Source of the DNA: Methylobacterium symbioticum
GTDB lineage: Bacteria; Pseudomonadota; Alphaproteobacteria; Rhizobiales; Beijerinckiaceae
Assembly (NCBI RefSeq): GCF_902141845.1
Contig: NZ_CABFPH010000027.1
Span: 1 to 61,506, forward strand
DNA: 61,506 nucleotides
Reading direction: 5' to 3'
The notes below the pieces were generated by a model that had not been told where the DNA came from, searched no databases, and worked only from the letters and a program-made list of their open reading frames with translations. How positions within the stretch are numbered: the first letter of the stretch is position 1; each line of letters begins with the position of its first letter. The translations under genes were made by a program, and so were the position numbers. Positions 49,489-57,781 of the stretch are shown in pieces.

Positions 49489-50115
49489 CTATTCCTCCTC
49501 GGCATCCCCGTTCTGGCGGATGCCGTAGCGGCTCTCCAGGCCGGGATTGGCGCGCGGTCCGCGCTCGGCCGGCGGACGGGACGGACGCTCGCTGGGGTCG
49601 CGGCCGATCTTCGGCATCAGATGGGCGAGGTCGAGGAACTCGTCGGCCTGACGGCGCAGGTCGTCCGAGATCATGGCCGGCTGGGTCTGGATGGTGGAGA
49701 CCACCGTGACGCGCACGCCGCGGCGCTGCATCGCCTCGACCAGCGATCGGAAATCCCCGTCGCCGGAGAACAGCACCATGTGATCGATATGGGCGGCAAG
49801 CTCGAGGGCGTCGATCGCCAGCTCGATATCCATGTTGCCCTTGAACCGCCGCCGGCCCATCGAATCCGTGAATTCGCGCGCGGGCTTCGTGACGACCCGG
49901 TAGCCGTTGTAGTCGAGCCAGTCGATCAGCGGCCGGATCGAGGAATATTCCTGATCTTCGACCATGGCGGTGTAGTAGAAGGCCCGAAGAAGGTTGTCCC
50001 GAGCCTGAAATTCCTTCAGCAGTCGTTTGTAGTCGATATCGAAGCCTAGGGCCTTGGTCGTGGCATACAGGTTCGCGCCGTCGATGAACAGCGCGCTACG
50101 CTGATTCCCGCTCAT
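49489..50115 (-). CDS. NYN domain (LabA/DUF88) putative ribonuclease
   Basis: The product has 208 residues. The PIN-like NYN core keeps the acidic metal site: D12 in FIDGANLY, D96 in KGNMDIELAIDAL, and D119 and D121 in LFSGDGDFRSLVEA. The C-terminal 40 residues are Pro/Arg-rich and probably disordered. Such proteins are thought to be single-strand RNA nucleases. Proximity to smpB is common in alphaproteobacteria and suggests a role in RNA turnover. The start lies in unusually A/T-rich DNA. Confidence 0.9.
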   Translation of the reverse strand: MSGNQRSALFIDGANLYATTKALGFDIDYKRLLKEFQARDNLLRAFYYTAMVEDQEYSSIRPLIDWLDYNGYRVVTKPAREFTDSMGRRRFKGNMDIELAIDALELAAHIDHMVLFSGDGDFRSLVEAMQRRGVRVTVVSTIQTQPAMISDDLRRQADEFLDLAHLMPKIGRDPSERPSRPPAERGPRANPGLESRYGIRQNGDAEEE

Positions 50116-50444
50116 GGAATGTTTCGCTTTCTCTAAAAATTTTATGCTTCAGAATGTCAATGCAGGGAAGCTCAAACGACGCCGTGCGGCAATATCTTTT
50201 GTCATGTTCGCAGTCGATTCCGTTCATGAAACGAAATCGATCATATGCTATGCTCGGCGTAACCGTTCGAAGTGCCGTCTTGAAGGATCGACAGCTTGAG
50301 CATGGGCTTCCGTTGTCGCCCAAGTCAAGCCGGCACGTTATCTCGATTGCGGACAGCAGATCATGTGTTCGCGAGCCCGAACCTGAGATCGCAGATCGTC
50401 ACCTTACGTCACGTCAGATCGCGTGCGCCCTGTGGATGGGTCCA
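50116..50444. other. A/T-richer intergenic region between pyrE and the NYN gene
   Basis: No gene is supported. The half next to the NYN start (50116-50300) is visibly lower in GC than the rest of the window and contains TAAAAT- and TTGACA-like hexamers on the minus strand, but with only ten bases between them. It is most likely a promoter region. Small frames here have no recognisable domain. Confidence 0.5.
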
Positions 50445-51050
50445 TCAGGGCTTCGGCATCGCGCGGCTGCCGGGCTTCACCGCGGGAATCGCTGCGAGGT
50501 CCGGCGGGAGCGCGTCGGCCGGGTAGGCCGGAATGTCGAGCGTCACGAGTGACACGAAGGGCACACCAATCTCGCCCTTACCCCCCGAGCGGTCGATCAG
50601 GCAGGCCGCGCCGACGATCTCGCCCGGCTCCGACCGGATCGCCGCGAGACATTCCCGCGCGGACAGGCCCGTGGTGACGATGTCCTCGACGATGACGGCG
50701 CGCTGGCCGGCCGGGATCTGGAAGCCACGCCGCAGGGTGAAGGGACCGCCGGGATCGCGCTCCACGAAGATTGCTCGGGCGCCGAGATGGCGGGCCGTCT
50801 CGTAGCCCGGCACGATGCCACCGATGGCCGGAGAGACCACGATGTCGATCTTGCCGAACTTCGCAGCGATCGCGGCGGCGAGCGCCCGGCACAGCCGCTC
50901 CGTGCGCGGCGGCTCGGAGAAGATCGCCATCTTCTGCAGGAAGACCGGTGAGCGGAGGCCCGAGCTCAGGATGAAGTGCCCTTCGAGCAGGGCGCCCGCG
51001 TCGCGGAACTCGGCAAGGACCTGGTCCGGGCTCATCGGGGCGGAAGTCAT
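50445..51050 (-). CDS. pyrE: Orotate phosphoribosyltransferase
   Basis: PyrE joins orotate and PRPP to form OMP in pyrimidine synthesis. It has 201 residues. The PRPP-binding motif [10 protein letters not shown] is at 119-128. [20 protein letters not shown] (27-46) and [17 protein letters not shown] (71-87) are family motifs. The next plus-side neighbour upstream is a long repeat-bearing gap. It is probably transcribed alone. Confidence 0.95.
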   Translation of the reverse strand: MTSAPMSPDQVLAEFRDAGALLEGHFILSSGLRSPVFLQKMAIFSEPPRTERLCRALAAAIAAKFGKIDIVVSPAIGGIVPGYETARHLGARAIFVERDPGGPFTLRRGFQIPAGQRAVIVEDIVTTGLSARECLAAIRSEPGEIVGAACLIDRSGGKGEIGVPFVSLVTLDIPAYPADALPPDLAAIPAVKPGSRAMPKP

Positions 51051-51481
51051 CGGCGCGCGGGTCTCCGGGAATTTGGGGGCTTGTGGCAGCGCCCCGGCGC
51101 GAGAGCAAGCTGGCTGACGTCACGCCGGCCTGAGAGCCTGTTTGAGGTCGAGCGGTGTTGATCCAGCCTATCCCGTCCTCGACCTCATCCTGAGGTGCCG
51201 GAGCGAAGCGGAGGCCTCCCGATTGCGCCGTGATCCCTGGAGTCCTCCTTCGAGGCTCGGCTTTCGCCTCGCACCTCAGGATGAGGCGGATGGGTGGGAC
51301 GAGCCGGATCTCCGCATGACGACCGGGGCATCTGCGATATCCAACCCCTGCGCCTCGGAATGAGGTCGCGGAAGGGATCGGCCGAGCGGAAGACCGGTCG
51401 AGATCGCCCAGAGGGGCTCTCAGGCGCCGGCGGCCGCATTCGCGGCCGTGGCCCGCGCCGCGGGACGCTCTCCGCGCCCTG
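51051..51481. other. Repeat-bearing intergenic region upstream of pyrE
   Basis: This gap between pdeM (3' end) and pyrE (start) holds the long inverted repeat at 51183-51286 and no supported gene. The small frames inside read through the repeat. The part next to pyrE (51051-51130) presumably carries its promoter. Confidence 0.55.
51183..51286. repeat. Long inverted repeat with CCTCATCCTGAGGTGC ends
   Basis: The outer arms CCTCATCCTGAGGTGC (51183-51198) and GCACCTCAGGATGAGG (51271-51286) are perfect 16-base complements, about 104 bases end to end. Internally there are further partial complements (GCCGGAGCGAAGCGGAGGCC, and CTTCGAGGCTCGGCTTTCGC). The shape and termini resemble dispersed palindromic units seen between genes in Bradyrhizobium and other Hyphomicrobiales, from memory. 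It is probably a non-autonomous element that forms a cruciform or RNA hairpin. Confidence 0.8.
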
Positions 51482-52228
51482 TCAATCCCTGACCAGCGTG
51501 GCGCGCCCGATGGCGAAGACGCGCCCGTCCCCGAGGAGATGGGCGGTGAAGCCCTTCGGGAAGAGCGGATCAAAGGCCTTGTCCCGCACGTTCAGGCCGC
51601 CGGCGAAGGCGCCGAACGCCGGCATCACGAGGCGCGCCCCGTCCGAGACGAAGCAGCGGCGGCGCACGGCGCGGCCCCGCATCGCGACCTTGCCGCAGGG
51701 ATGGAGATGGCCCGCGACCTCGCCGGGCCTAGCGCCAGCCGCCGGCTCGTGCCGGAGCGTCAGCGCACCGAGCGCGAGTTCCGCCGCGTAGCGCCCGCCG
51801 ACGCCCTCGCCGATCTCCGCGTCGTGGTTGCCGGCAATCCAGACCCAGTCGCGGCCCTCCTGCAGCGCGGCCACCATGGCGCGGTCGCCCGGCTCCATCC
51901 GCTCGGGGCCCCGCGCGTCGTGAAAGGAATCGCCCAGGGCGACGACGCAGGCCGGGTCGAGCCGGGCAATGACCTCGTGCAGGTTCGCCAGGGTCTCGCG
52001 GGTGTCGTAGGGCGGCAGGAACTGGCCGGAGCGCGCGGCATAGGCCGAGCCCTTCTCCAGGTGCAGGTCCGACACCACGAGGGTGCCATGGGCCGGCAGC
52101 CACAGGGCGCCGCTGAGGTCCAGCACCGCGTCCTCGCCGGCCAGCATCAGGCCAGCGGGCTTCACACTCTTCTCAAGTCTCTGGCCGAGCGCCAAGATCG
52201 CATCCTCATCCGGGGGATCGGGGCGCAT
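51482..52228 (-). CDS. pdeM: Ligase-associated DNA damage response endonuclease PdeM
   Basis: The product has 248 residues with a calcineurin-type metallophosphatase fold. Metal-binding motifs are D54-x-H56 (VVSDLHLEKG), GD at 99-100, GNHD at 133-136 and GHLHP at 173-177. PdeM is typically encoded with the Lhr-type helicase and, elsewhere, a ligase and exonuclease. Here the lhr stop lies five bases before the pdeM start, so they are one unit. The ligase and exonuclease genes are not in the window. Confidence 0.92.
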   Translation of the reverse strand: MRPDPPDEDAILALGQRLEKSVKPAGLMLAGEDAVLDLSGALWLPAHGTLVVSDLHLEKGSAYAARSGQFLPPYDTRETLANLHEVIARLDPACVVALGDSFHDARGPERMEPGDRAMVAALQEGRDWVWIAGNHDAEIGEGVGGRYAAELALGALTLRHEPAAGARPGEVAGHLHPCGKVAMRGRAVRRRCFVSDGARLVMPAFGAFAGGLNVRDKAFDPLFPKGFTAHLLGDGRVFAIGRATLVRD

Positions 52229-52233
52229 CGGAC

Positions 52234-54984
52234 TCAGCCGAGGGCTTCTTCGAGAAGCTGCGCCTCGGCTTCGGCCAGGATCTCGTCCGCGCCCTCGCCG
52301 TAGACCTTCTCGCGGCCGATCTCCAGCATCACGGAGACGGAGAGCGGGGAGACCCGGTCGAGGGCACGGTGGATGATTCGCCCCTGGATGCGCTCTAGCA
52401 TCACACCGAGGCGCCTCACGTCGAGGAGTCCGGTTGCCGCATCCTGCCGCGCGGCGCGCAGGAGCAGGTGGTCGGGCTGGTGCTTGCGCAGCACGTCGTA
52501 GACGAGGTCGGTGGAGATCGTGACTTGGCGGCCGGTCTTCTTCTGGCCCGGATGGCGCCGCTCGATCAGCCCGGCGATCACCGCGCATTGCCGGAAGGTG
52601 CGCTTCATCATCGCCGATTCCGCGAGCCAGGATTCCAGATCGTCGCCGAGCATGTCCTGCGCGAAGAGGTCCGCGAGGAAGCCGGGCTCCGCGGCGATCC
52701 GGTCGGAGAGGTCCCGCGTCATCCAGATCGCGATGCCGTAATCGTTGGCCGCAAAGCCGAGCGGCCGCAGCCCCGCGCGCTCCAGGCGCCGGGTGAGGAG
52801 CATCCCGAGCGTCTGGTGCGCGAGCCGTCCCTCGAACGGGAAGGCGGTGAGATAGTGGCGCTTGGCCCGCGGGAAGGTCTCGACCAGCAGGTCCTTCGGG
52901 CCGGGCAGGACCGAGCGGCTGCGCTGCTGCACGAGGTAGTCGGCGACCTGCTTCGGCAGGCGGTCCCAGGCGAAGGGGTCGGCGATGATCTCCCGCACCC
53001 GCGCGGCGAGGAAGGTCGAGAGCGGGAACTTGGCGCCCGCATAGGACGGGATCGCCGGATCGGTGCCGGGCCCGGCCCGGGTCGCCATCGCCTCGTCCTC
53101 AATCAGCCCCTCGAAGCGCAGCACCTCGCCCGCGAACAGGAAGGTGTCGCCCGGCGTCAGCGTCTCGGCGAAATCCTCCTCGATCTCACCGAGCACGCGC
53201 CCGGTCTTCGGCAGCAGCGTGCCGGGCTTGGCGCGCACCGAGCGGGCAAGACGCACCTTCACCTTCGCGGATTCGACGATGGTGCCGATATTCATGCGGT
53301 ATTGCTGCGCCACCCGGCCGTCCCGCACCCGCCAGAGCCCGTCGGTCCCGCGCAGGATCTTCGCGAAACGCTCGTAGGCGCGTAGCGCATAGCCGCCGGT
53401 CGCCACGTAATCGACCACCGCCTCGAAATCCTCCCAGGCGAGGCCCGCATAGGGCGCGGCGGAGACGATCTCCGCGTAGAGGTCGTTTGGATCGAAGGCG
53501 TCGGCGCAGGCCATGCCGAGCACGTGCTGGGCGAGCACGTCGAGGGCACCGGTCCGGGCGTCCGGCGTGTCCTGCGCGGCCTCCTCGACGGCGTCGAGGG
53601 CGGCGCGGCATTCCAGCATCTCGAAGCGGTTGGCCGGCACCAGATAGGCCTTCGAGGGCTCGTCCATGCGGTGGTTCGCCCGGCCGATCCGCTGCATGAT
53701 CCGGCTCGCTCCCTTCGGCGCGCCGATATTGACGACGAGATCCACGTCGCCCCAGTCGATGCCGAGATCGAGGGTCGCGGTGCAGACGATGGCCCTGAGC
53801 TGCCCCGCCGCCATCGCCGCTTCGACCCTCCGGCGCTGCTGCGCGTCGAGCGAGCCGTGGTGGAGCGCGATCGGCAGCAGGTCGTCGTTGAGGTTCCAGA
53901 GTTCCTGGAAGGTGTACTCGGCCTGGAGCCGGGTGTTGACGAAGACCAGCACCGTGCGGTGCTCGCGGATCAGCGTGTAGATCGCCGGCATGGCGGAATG
54001 CGCCGTGTGGCCCGCGAGCGGCAGGGTCCGCGCGGATTCCAGCATGCGCAGGTCCGGCCGCGCGCCGCCTGTAACGACGACGAGGTCGGCCATGGCTGGC
54101 ACACGCCCTCCCCCCTCTGCGGGGGCGGGAAGCCCGGCTTCAGGTCGTGCGCAGGACTCGCGACAGGCCCCGTCTCCCGTTCGGGAGAGGGCTGGGGTGA
54201 GGGTTGAGGATGTTCCGGACGAGTCGCGACGATGAGGCGGCCTCGGCTCCGCTTGATCGGGAGAGGTCTCGACCCTCACCCTGTCCCTCTCCGGAACGGG
54301 AGAGGGGACCCGCGCTTCCGCATCGAGGCCTGCCCTGATGCGAGGACTGGAGCCCTGCGGCACCAGATACTTCCGCAATTCGTCCGGCTCACGGACCGTG
54401 GCCGAGAGGCCGATCGCGGTCAGCCCCGGGCTGAGGCGGTGCAGCCGCGCGAGCCCCAGGGACAGGAGGTCTCCGCGCTTCGAGGTCACCAGCGCGTGCA
54501 GCTCGTCGAGGATCACGCAGGACAGGTTCGCGAGCAGGTCGGCCGCCTCGCGATGAGCGATGAGGAGCCCGAGCTGCTCGGGTGTCGTCAGCAGGATGTC
54601 GGGCGGCCGCGCGATCTGACGGGTGCGCTTGTGGGCGGGGGTGTCGCCGGTCCGCGTCTCGATGCGCACGGGCAGCCCCATCTCGGCGACCGGCGCCTCG
54701 AGGTTGCGGGCGATGTCGACGGCGAGCGCCTTCAGCGGGGAGATGTAGAGGGTGTGCAGGCCGCGCCGTGCGGAGGGCTTGGTCCGCGACAGGGCGACGA
54801 GGCTCGGCAGGAAGCCGGCGAGCGTCTTGCCGGCACCCGTGGGCGCCACCAGCAGCGCCGAGCGGCCGGCGCCGGCGATGCGGAGCAGGTCGAGCTGGTG
54901 CGGACGGGGCGCCCAGCCGCGGCCCGCGAACCAGGCCGCGAAGGCCGGCGGCAGCAGGTCGTCGCCGGGACGGTCCCCGCTCAG
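52234..54984 (-). CDS. lhr: Ligase-associated DEXH-box helicase (Lhr family) with in-frame repeat insertion
   Basis: This is an ATP-dependent DNA helicase of repair. The helicase core is clear: APTGAGKT (Walker A, 54823-54846), DELH (DEXH box), LSATVRE (motif III) and IMQRIGRANHR (motif VI). The conserved N-terminus, LPPAFAAWFAGRGWAPRPHQ, lies upstream of Walker A, so the GTG inside the P-loop (54849) cannot be the start. Yet no ATG, GTG or TTG lies in frame between the upstream gene and Walker A. The first candidate is a CTG at 54984-54982 overlapping the upstream stop. Between motif III and motif IV about 87 residues (54091-54351) are encoded by a palindromic repeat. The start is therefore uncertain. 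Confidence 0.85.
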   Translation of the reverse strand: MSGDRPGDDLLPPAFAAWFAGRGWAPRPHQLDLLRIAGAGRSALLVAPTGAGKTLAGFLPSLVALSRTKPSARRGLHTLYISPLKALAVDIARNLEAPVAEMGLPVRIETRTGDTPAHKRTRQIARPPDILLTTPEQLGLLIAHREAADLLANLSCVILDELHALVTSKRGDLLSLGLARLHRLSPGLTAIGLSATVREPDELRKYLVPQGSSPRIRAGLDAEARVPSPVPERDRVRVETSPDQAEPRPPHRRDSSGTSSTLTPALSRTGDGACRESCARPEAGLPAPAEGGGRVPAMADLVVVTGGARPDLRMLESARTLPLAGHTAHSAMPAIYTLIREHRTVLVFVNTRLQAEYTFQELWNLNDDLLPIALHHGSLDAQQRRRVEAAMAAGQLRAIVCTATLDLGIDWGDVDLVVNIGAPKGASRIMQRIGRANHRMDEPSKAYLVPANRFEMLECRAALDAVEEAAQDTPDARTGALDVLAQHVLGMACADAFDPNDLYAEIVSAAPYAGLAWEDFEAVVDYVATGGYALRAYERFAKILRGTDGLWRVRDGRVAQQYRMNIGTIVESAKVKVRLARSVRAKPGTLLPKTGRVLGEIEEDFAETLTPGDTFLFAGEVLRFEGLIEDEAMATRAGPGTDPAIPSYAGAKFPLSTFLAARVREIIADPFAWDRLPKQVADYLVQQRSRSVLPGPKDLLVETFPRAKRHYLTAFPFEGRLAHQTLGMLLTRRLERAGLRPLGFAANDYGIAIWMTRDLSDRIAAEPGFLADLFAQDMLGDDLESWLAESAMMKRTFRQCAVIAGLIERRHPGQKKTGRQVTISTDLVYDVLRKHQPDHLLLRAARQDAATGLLDVRRLGVMLERIQGRIIHRALDRVSPLSVSVMLEIGREKVYGEGADEILAEAEAQLLEEALG
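54091..54351. repeat. Palindromic repeat inserted in frame within lhr
   Basis: The stretch has mirrored parts: TCTCCCGTTCGGGAGA (54173-54188), GGGTGAGGG (54195-54203) facing CCCTCACCC (54272-54280), and CTCTCC...GGAGAG around 54287-54304. On the minus strand it reads TLTPALSRTG, a peptide familiar from REP-like elements translated by chance. Flanking lhr sequence resumes with PQGS before and ADLVVVTGGA after, as in repeat-free relatives. Boundaries are approximate. Confidence 0.75.
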
Positions 54985-55937
54985 GCGAGCGCCATCAGGA
55001 AGCGGTCGATCAGCTCCAGCGCCCGCTCGGTGAGCGCGCCGGGATAGCGCACGAAGATGTGGCAGCCCCCCGGATAGATCGCCGTATGGCCGCCATTGCC
55101 CGCCGCCGCCCAGCGGGACGACATGTAGAGCGTGTCGTCGAGGAGCGGGTCGGCGGTGCCCACCGTGAACAGGGCCGGCGGCAGACCTTTCAGCTCGGCA
55201 TAGATCGGCGACACGTCGGGCCGCCGCCGGTCGATCCCCTCGCGCACGTAGCCGTCGGCGAAGCGGGTCAGATCCTCGGTGTTCACCACGAGGCGTTCGG
55301 TGCCCCAGTTGCGCACCGAGGGCGTCAGGCCGAGATCGAAGAAGCCGGCATTGAGGTTGGCGCCGCGGAAGGCGCGCGGCAGGTTGTGCCGGTCGCGCAG
55401 GCGCAGCAGCACCATCACCGCGAGATGGGCGCCGACGGATTCACCGCCGATGGTCAGGGCCGAGATGCCGAACTCCGCCTTGCCGGGCCCGGCGAGCCAG
55501 AGCGCGGCGGCCTCGCAATCGAGCAGCGCGGCCGGATAGGGGTGCTCGGGCGCCAGCCGGTAATCGACCGAGAGACAGATGAAGCCGCAGGAATCGGCGA
55601 TGCGCTCGAGCCAGGGGTCCTGCTCGTCGGCCCCGCCCCAGATCCAGCCGCCGCGGTGGAGGTGAAGATAGGCGCCGCGCAGGCGCACGCCGGGCCGCGG
55701 GCGGATCACCCGCAGCGGCAGCGCGCCGCCCGGGCCGTCGATCAGCATGGTCTCGGCCCGGGTGCTGCGCGGCATGGCTGGCGAGGCCTTGGTGCCGGCC
55801 TTCCGGCGCTCGCGCACCTCGGCGATCGGCAGCGTCCAGGGGTCGGGCAAGGCGGCGTGCGCGGCGACGATCTCGGCGTTGAGCCGCAGGGTTTCCGGAT
55901 CGATCGTCGCCGGGTCGAACAGGGCGTGGTCGATCAT
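54981..55937 (-). CDS. Alpha/beta hydrolase fold-3 (HSL-type) esterase
   Basis: From the ATG at 55937 the protein has 318 residues. The oxyanion motif is an HGG variant, LHLHRGGWIWGG (91-102). The nucleophile is S167 in GGESVGA. The acid is in TADPLLDD and the histidine in GGCHIFVRYPGA near the C-terminus. FICLSVDYRLAPEHPYPAAL is the typical family segment. Such enzymes hydrolyse short acyl esters; the substrate is unknown. Its stop overlaps the first bases of the lhr reading frame, so it may be co-transcribed with lhr-pdeM. Confidence 0.9.
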   Translation of the reverse strand: MIDHALFDPATIDPETLRLNAEIVAAHAALPDPWTLPIAEVRERRKAGTKASPAMPRSTRAETMLIDGPGGALPLRVIRPRPGVRLRGAYLHLHRGGWIWGGADEQDPWLERIADSCGFICLSVDYRLAPEHPYPAALLDCEAAALWLAGPGKAEFGISALTIGGESVGAHLAVMVLLRLRDRHNLPRAFRGANLNAGFFDLGLTPSVRNWGTERLVVNTEDLTRFADGYVREGIDRRRPDVSPIYAELKGLPPALFTVGTADPLLDDTLYMSSRWAAAGNGGHTAIYPGGCHIFVRYPGALTERALELIDRFLMALA

Positions 55938-56288
55938 CGTGGACCTGGTTCCGTCGGTTCGGCCGCCCGGTCTGCTCCGGCGGCCCGCGTCTGTCGCGCG
56001 TGGTGTCTGCGGATCGCGATGCGGATATCTTGGCGGCTCGGGCGTCCATTGCCATCTGTCTGCCGTCCGCGAAACCGCCCAACGCCCGAGGCGCACGGGA
56101 GTTTCGCCGGAGGTGTGACGCGGACGTCACGCTTCCGCCGGGTTCCGCGGCTTGTAACGGCGGTCCGGCCCCGCGCCGGTTGGTCGGGCCGGAGGCGGTC
56201 CCGGCCGGCTTGCGCGGCGTCTGATGCAGGCGACATCCGCCATCCCGACGGGATCGCGCGGAGGTCGGATGAGAGCGAGAGCGGTCAC
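55938..56288. other. Divergent intergenic region, esterase / DUF6460 gene
   Basis: The 351 bases hold the promoters of the esterase gene and the DUF6460 gene. I see no gene and no strong repeat, only GC-rich short palindromes. The region 56200-56288 precedes the GTG start at 56289. Confidence 0.5.
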
Positions 56289-56615
56289 GTGGAACACGGC
56301 AAGCATCGTCCGGGCGGCCCCTACGACGCCTATCCCCAGCCGCCCGCACGCGACGGCGGCCTGCGGCGCTTCCTCGGAGGCTCGCCGGCCTCCGTCTTCC
56401 TGCGCCTGCTGTTCCTCTCGGTCCTGGTCGGCGCCTTCATGGCGATGCTCGGGCTGACGCCCGGGCAACTCTTCTGGCACGCCTACGATTCGGCCCGTGC
56501 GCTGATCGAGATGGGCCTCGCCACCTTCCACGATTTCGGCGGCTGGATCCTGGCCGGCGCGGTGGTGGTGGTGCCGCTCTGGTTCGTCTCGCGGCTCTTC
56601 GCGGCGTCGCGTTAG
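56289..56615 (+). CDS. DUF6460 family small membrane protein
   Basis: The GTG at 56289 opens a 108-residue frame. After a polar N-terminus (about 1-30) there are two membrane segments: SVFLRLLFLSVLVGAFMAML (about 33-53) and GGWILAGAVVVVPLWFVSRL (about 84-104). The intervening LGLTPGQLFWHAYDSARALI is the family signature. These proteins are known only as conserved in Hyphomicrobiales. No ATG lies suitably in frame, so the GTG start is preferred. Confidence 0.8.
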   Translation: MEHGKHRPGGPYDAYPQPPARDGGLRRFLGGSPASVFLRLLFLSVLVGAFMAMLGLTPGQLFWHAYDSARALIEMGLATFHDFGGWILAGAVVVVPLWFVSRLFAASR

Positions 56616-56680
56616 AACCCTCTTAAGCCGAAATAGAGGCCGGTTCGGCGAAAGAGAGCGCGTTAAAACAATGCCTTGGA

Positions 56681-56713
56681 GCCGTTCCCGATTGCACCGC
56701 GATCGGGAACGGC
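56681..56713. repeat. Palindromic repeat/terminator-like hairpin after the LysR gene
   Basis: GCCGTTCCCGAT (56681-56692) and ATCGGGAACGGC (56702-56713) are a perfect 12-base stem with a nine-base loop. It ends two bases before the LysR gene stop (56715) and resembles 22162-22190. It probably functions as a dispersed palindrome and 3' hairpin. Confidence 0.7.
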
Positions 56714-56714
56714 C

Positions 56715-57635
56715 CTAGCGCCCGAGGGACGCGGTCTCCTCGAGGACGACCGTGCGGGCGCAGGCGCTGAAGGCCGAGACGAGGCGGCTCTGCGCGGCGA
56801 GCGGCGGGAAGACCAGGGCAAAGGAGACGGGCAGGGCCGGCGCGAAGGGCCGAATGGCGATCGGCGAGATCTTGGCCTCCTCATGGGCCGCGAGCGGGTT
56901 CATCAGGCTCACGCCGAGTCCCGCCGCGACCAGGGCGCAGGTCGCGGCGCCGAGCCCCGCCTCGGCCGTGACCTCGCGCCGGATGCCGGAGGCGGCGAAG
57001 ATCTCGTCGATCCGCACCCGCAGCGGGTTGCCGACCGGCGCATCCACGAAGGGCTCGCCCTCGAAATCCTCCGGCCGCAGCACCGCCCGTCCGGCGAGGC
57101 GGTGCCCCGGCGGCAGCACGGCCACGCAATCCAGGCTGAGGACGGGCTCGACCCGCACGCTCGACGCGGTCCCATAGAGCATGGTCAGGCCGGCATCGCA
57201 GAAGCCCGAGGCGATCCACTTGTAGACCGTGCCCTCGTCCCCGGCATGGATCGAGACCATGACGCCCGGATGCGTCGCCTTGAAGCGGGCGACCGAGCGG
57301 GCGAGCAGGCCGCCGGCGAGCCGCGGCATCGCGGCGACGCTGAGCCGGCCGGCGCCGAACAGGCGGATGTCGGCCGCCGCCGATTCCAGCCCGGCGAGCC
57401 CGGCGAAGGCGGCCTCGACCTCGTGATAGAAGCGCGCGCCGTCCTGGGTCGGCACCAGGCGGCTGCCGCTGCGGTCGAACAGCGGGAACTGGGTGATCGC
57501 CTCCAGCTGCGCGATGAGCCGGCTGACCTGGGGCTGCGAGGTGTGCAGCCGCCGCGACGCCTCGGTCATCGAGCCCGTCAGCATCACCGCGCGGAACGCT
57601 TCCACATGGCGGAATCCCATGCGCCGCTGAGCCAT
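56715..57635 (-). CDS. LysR family transcriptional regulator
   Basis: The product has 306 residues. The N-terminal winged helix-turn-helix (about 8-66) reads FRHVEAFRAVMLTGSMTEAS and RRLHTSQPQVSRLIAQLEAI. The effector domain follows (from about 93, ADIRLFGAGRLSVAAMPRLA). It is divergent from the solute-binding protein gene, with a 146-base shared control region, the classical LysR layout. It probably controls that gene and the threonine aldolase gene, with the inducer unknown. Confidence 0.93.
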   Translation of the reverse strand: MAQRRMGFRHVEAFRAVMLTGSMTEASRRLHTSQPQVSRLIAQLEAITQFPLFDRSGSRLVPTQDGARFYHEVEAAFAGLAGLESAAADIRLFGAGRLSVAAMPRLAGGLLARSVARFKATHPGVMVSIHAGDEGTVYKWIASGFCDAGLTMLYGTASSVRVEPVLSLDCVAVLPPGHRLAGRAVLRPEDFEGEPFVDAPVGNPLRVRIDEIFAASGIRREVTAEAGLGAATCALVAAGLGVSLMNPLAAHEEAKISPIAIRPFAPALPVSFALVFPPLAAQSRLVSAFSACARTVVLEETASLGR

Positions 57636-57781
57636 ATCAGATCCGTATACGCGAATGCCCGATTGGAATTAGCAGCCGGCACAGCTTTCGGCCATCATCC
57701 TTCGCGGCACCAACAAGATCTCTATTCACCACCTGCGGAGACGCGGTTCGGGTCGAGACGTGCCGATTTGGGGGCTCTCAC

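Noticed and set aside
51142..51363. 73-codon frame upstream of pyrE
   Set aside because: It is read through the 104-base palindromic repeat and has no domain.
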